In this document: positions 4,863-7,270 of the stretch, one piece after another
Position numbering within the stretch: the first letter of the stretch is position 1
Layout of the letters: every line of letters starts with the position of its first letter
DNA from: an uncultured Saprospiraceae bacterium
Lineage (GTDB): Bacteria > Bacteroidota > Bacteroidia > Chitinophagales > Saprospiraceae
Length of the DNA: 7,270 nucleotides
Reading direction: 5' to 3'
NCBI GenBank assembly: GCA_937942405.1
Contig: CALDEN010000329.1
Location: 1-7,270 of the forward strand
Program-made: the position numbers and the translations under genes
The notes under the pieces: generated by a model
Told to the model about the DNA's origin: nothing
Seen by the model: the letters and a program-made list of their open reading frames with translations, nothing else
Database searches by the model: none

Positions 4863-5675
4863 ATGAAATTTTATTTAGCTTTATTCACACTATTAATATT
4901 CTGCCACCAGGGCCAATCTCAAATCGGAATCTTTACAGAGTTCGATATAGAGGCAACTGCAGAAGTAGAAAATATAGATGGGAATATCATGGAGTCCAGA
5001 ATAGGATTAATCTATGGTCTACATCCTAGTTTTAGATTAAGAGCAGGAATCTCTAGACTAGGCAGAAGAGAAATTGGAGGTGATTTCTATTATAAATCTA
5101 CTTATGATCAAATAGATGAAACGTTTTTTGATCAGTCATTGAATTTAAGGCATAGAATCATATCATCAGGAAATTCTGCCTTCATTGGATTAGAGGTATT
5201 GCCTAAAAGATTTCTAATAGGACTAGATGTTCATTTAGTAAACAGAAATCTTGAAAGGGGGTATATTCAAGGATTTTACTATTCCTCAACTGGTACTTCA
5301 ACAGGAAGTTTTAGCAGTTCTCAAGATGAATATCGTTTTGAATCAACCTATAATTCAATGAAATTTTTCAAAGTGAATTTGAAAATGGGATATTCTATTT
5401 ATCAGAAACCTAGAGGAGCAGTCTCTTTATATTTAAATTACGCTCATGATTTTAGTGAAAATATATTATTAGAAATTAATTCAGTCGATCCAGAATTAGA
5501 GTTATTGAATAACAGCATAGAAGGTGGAAATACAAATACAAATGGATTTACTTTTAATCAATTTCTAAATAGTTATACCAATTACGCTAGAGACTATTTT
5601 TCAGTGGGTATAAATGTCAGCTATCTTTTTAATATCGAAGTAGAGAAGCCTAAAAATTTAAGAATAGGTGGATAA
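4863..5675 (+). CDS. Putative outer-membrane beta-barrel protein, family member A
   Basis: A 270-residue exported protein. Residues 1-20 are a Sec signal peptide (MKFYLALFTLLIFCHQGQSQ). The mature chain has alternating polar/hydrophobic, aromatic-rich stretches typical of outer-membrane beta-strands: ESRIGLIYGLHPSFRLRAGI, FIGLEVLPKRFLIGLDVHLV, FKVNLKMGYSIY, AVSLYLNYAHDF and YFSVGINVSYLF. It shares landmarks with the two following genes: RLRAGISRLGRR, SLNLRH and RGAVSLYLNYAHDFSEN. It is the most divergent of the three and has a Ser/Thr/Gly-rich insert (141-154) plus an Asn/Thr-rich segment (about 222-228), both likely surface loops. No function can be assigned; a transport, adhesion or structural role would be guesswork. 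The start is fixed by the signal peptide. A 27-base gap leads to gene B. Confidence 0.82.
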   Translation: MKFYLALFTLLIFCHQGQSQIGIFTEFDIEATAEVENIDGNIMESRIGLIYGLHPSFRLRAGISRLGRREIGGDFYYKSTYDQIDETFFDQSLNLRHRIISSGNSAFIGLEVLPKRFLIGLDVHLVNRNLERGYIQGFYYSSTGTSTGSFSSSQDEYRFESTYNSMKFFKVNLKMGYSIYQKPRGAVSLYLNYAHDFSENILLEINSVDPELELLNNSIEGGNTNTNGFTFNQFLNSYTNYARDYFSVGINVSYLFNIEVEKPKNLRIGG

Positions 5676-5702
5676 TTAGACCATTCAAAACGTTGTATTA
5701 GC

Positions 5703-6476
5703 ATGAAACGACTTCTAAGTGCTTTATTAATCCTTACTCCATATGTACTCGCTGCTCAGTTTAGTGGTTTTGCCGAGTATACTTTAGATCCCTTTAAATC
5801 GGTATCTAATAATATCAATCAGGCCTTTACAGAAGAGCAGTCTGTCATTAAAGAATTTAATCTGGGCATAGAATATCAATTGGTTTCTAGACTTTCGATT
5901 AGAGGCGGTCTGGCTAGGGTAGATAAACGTAATGCGAGTAGCATCCCATATTTTCAGGATTTCTTTATTGCCGGTAGCATTCCTCAGTTTATGAATTTGA
6001 CTTTAAGTCATAGTTCTAGAATTAGAAATTATTCGGTATTTACGGGATTACAATTGAATTTTAATCGATTCCATATAGCTAGTAATATACATTTAAGTCA
6101 GTCCGTATTTAAAGATGAGGCGATACTGGCCAGAGAGTTTACCACATTTACTGGTGAGGTCAGAGAGACATTTTATGATATAGATTATAACAATATCAGC
6201 TTTTTAAAAGCCGATCTCAACATCAGCTATGAGATGATTAAGTCTAAAAGAGGGAGCGTCTCCTTAGTGCTTAAATACATGAGGGACTTTAGTGAGAACG
6301 AAACATTTACTGTAAAGGAATATGCACCCGAGGTAAGAGAAATGGTAGAAAACTTCCCAGGTAGTGGCTTTTATAATATTGATGATTTTTTAAAAGGTGG
6401 GCCTTTGTATTATGATCGAGAACTCTGGGGTATCGGTCTGAGGATGGCCTATAATCTGGGAGTTAACGAAATTTGA
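5703..6476 (+). CDS. Putative outer-membrane beta-barrel protein, family member B
   Basis: A 257-residue exported protein with a Sec signal peptide, probable cleavage after Ala18 (VLAA|QF). It aligns without a gap to the next gene over 248 residues, about 126 identities by hand count (near 51%). The best conserved segments are RLSIRGGLARVDKR (63-76), HSSRIRNY (103-110), SVFKDEA (134-140), YDIDYNNISFLKA (158-170), KYMRDFSE (191-198), ENFPGSGFYNIDDFLKGG (216-233) and WGIGLRM (242-248). The strand-like pattern and a C-terminal aromatic-rich region fit an outer-membrane barrel. Positions 31-49 are the most variable and may be an exposed loop or N-terminal extension. Probably co-transcribed with gene A; no terminator lies between them. 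Confidence 0.83.
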   Translation: MKRLLSALLILTPYVLAAQFSGFAEYTLDPFKSVSNNINQAFTEEQSVIKEFNLGIEYQLVSRLSIRGGLARVDKRNASSIPYFQDFFIAGSIPQFMNLTLSHSSRIRNYSVFTGLQLNFNRFHIASNIHLSQSVFKDEAILAREFTTFTGEVRETFYDIDYNNISFLKADLNISYEMIKSKRGSVSLVLKYMRDFSENETFTVKEYAPEVREMVENFPGSGFYNIDDFLKGGPLYYDRELWGIGLRMAYNLGVNEI

Positions 6477-6524
6477 TTTTTCTCGGAATAATAATGAGTT
6501 CAACATAAAAAATATTCTCTAATC

Positions 6525-7270
6525 ATGAAATTACTTCTTCAGATTCTATTCTTTATCGCACCGATCAGTATACATGCACAGTGGAGTGTGTTTGGAGCAT
6601 TTTCTTTGGATCCGATTAGTGCAGAGATCTATGATGAGTATGAAAGTTTTGAAGATCAGCCTACGATCACTAAGGAATTCAATATCGGGATATGTAGAAA
6701 AATGAACGATTACATAAGCATACGTGCAGGCCTATCTAGACTTGACAAACGTATGGCCAACAATGTATCTTTTATCCAAGATCATCAAATAGATGGATTT
6801 TTTGTGGAGTATTTAAGTTTGAACTTAAGACATAGCTCTGGCATCAGAAATTACTCCACGTTTGGAGGTTTACAGCTAGATCTCAATCGATTCCATATCG
6901 GGAGTCACCTTCATTATACCTACAGTGTTTTTAAAGATGAGGCGATTATAGGGAGAGATTATAGCTCTGTTACAGGAGCCACCTTAGAGACCCATTATGA
7001 TATAGATTACGAGAACATTGGTTTTTTAAGAGCAGATGTAAATGTTTCTCTAGATCTGATCTGCTCTAAGCAAGGAACCATCTCATTAGTGGCTAAATAC
7101 ATGAGAGATTTTAGTGCCGATGAGCGGTTTACCGTAAAAAATGTAGACGAGGGGGTAAAGCAAATGGTTGAAGAATTTCCAGGAAGCAGCTATTATGATA
7201 TTGATGAATTTCTGGAAGGAGGCCAATTGTTTTACAATAGACAGTTTTGGGGTATCGGACTTAGGATGAG
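6525..7270 (+). CDS. Putative outer-membrane beta-barrel protein, family member C (3' end outside window)
   Basis: An open frame starts at ATG 6525 and continues to the window edge: 248 complete codons plus two bases. It begins MKLLLQILFFIAPISIHAQW, a Sec signal peptide with likely cleavage after Ala18. It is collinear with member B to the last visible residue, where WGIGLRM aligns with B residues 242-248, so only about nine residues should be missing. Conserved blocks include SIRAGLSRLDKR, SLNLRHSSGIRNYS, GLQLDLNRFHI, SVFKDEAI, KYMRDFS and VEEFPGSSYYDIDEFLEGG. A single Cys (180) and Cys57 are not shared with B. The 48-base gap from B holds no terminator, so an operon is likely. Function unknown. 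Confidence 0.83.
   Translation, partial: MKLLLQILFFIAPISIHAQWSVFGAFSLDPISAEIYDEYESFEDQPTITKEFNIGICRKMNDYISIRAGLSRLDKRMANNVSFIQDHQIDGFFVEYLSLNLRHSSGIRNYSTFGGLQLDLNRFHIGSHLHYTYSVFKDEAIIGRDYSSVTGATLETHYDIDYENIGFLRADVNVSLDLICSKQGTISLVAKYMRDFSADERFTVKNVDEGVKQMVEEFPGSSYYDIDEFLEGGQLFYNRQFWGIGLRM

Noticed and set aside
1..7270. CRISPR arrays, tRNA or rRNA genes, insertion sequences, toxin-antitoxin or phage genes.
   Set aside because: No regularly spaced repeats beyond those listed, no tRNA-like folds, transposase motifs or terminal inverted repeats were seen on either strand.

Overview
The window looks like a chromosomal segment from a member of the Bacteroidota, plausibly Saprospiria-like. The supports are: an AT-rich sequence; promoter-like -7 elements of the TAnnTTTG type; A-rich start-codon surroundings without obvious Shine-Dalgarno sites; a DUF4920-type lipoprotein; Sec signal peptides ending in AQ/SQ; and ribosomal protein S6 carrying a long Ala/Pro/Val linker plus a helix-hairpin-helix (HhH) domain. 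The lineage below phylum level is inference.

Layout. Bases 1-135 are the 3' end of an unrecognised plus-strand gene. Bases 136-709 hold no protein gene but contain two near-identical ~58-nt units (201-258 and 574-631; 56/58 identical). Each has a -7-like box just upstream and ends in a GCTAGCG/CGCTAGC hairpin followed by nine T's, so they look like twin small-RNA genes. Next come a minus-strand DUF4920 lipoprotein (710-1204) and, divergently, a secreted MORN-repeat/caspase-fold protein (1351-3006). A well-formed promoter (3056-3085) then precedes the ribosomal operon rpsF-rpsR-rplI (3139-4769), which closes with a strong intrinsic terminator (4791-4827). Immediately beyond the terminator, possibly from a promoter overlapping its T-tract, starts a same-strand run of three paralogous exported proteins that look like outer-membrane beta-barrels (4863-5675, 5703-6476, and 6525 to beyond the window end).

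How the parts relate. S6 and S18 are partners on the 30S platform and L9 is a 50S stalk protein, so the middle operon is housekeeping. The MORN-caspase and the barrel proteins all carry export signals and would act in the envelope; nothing in the sequence links them functionally. The least explained elements are the twin small-RNA units, the HhH tail on S6, the exported MORN-caspase and the tandem barrel family.
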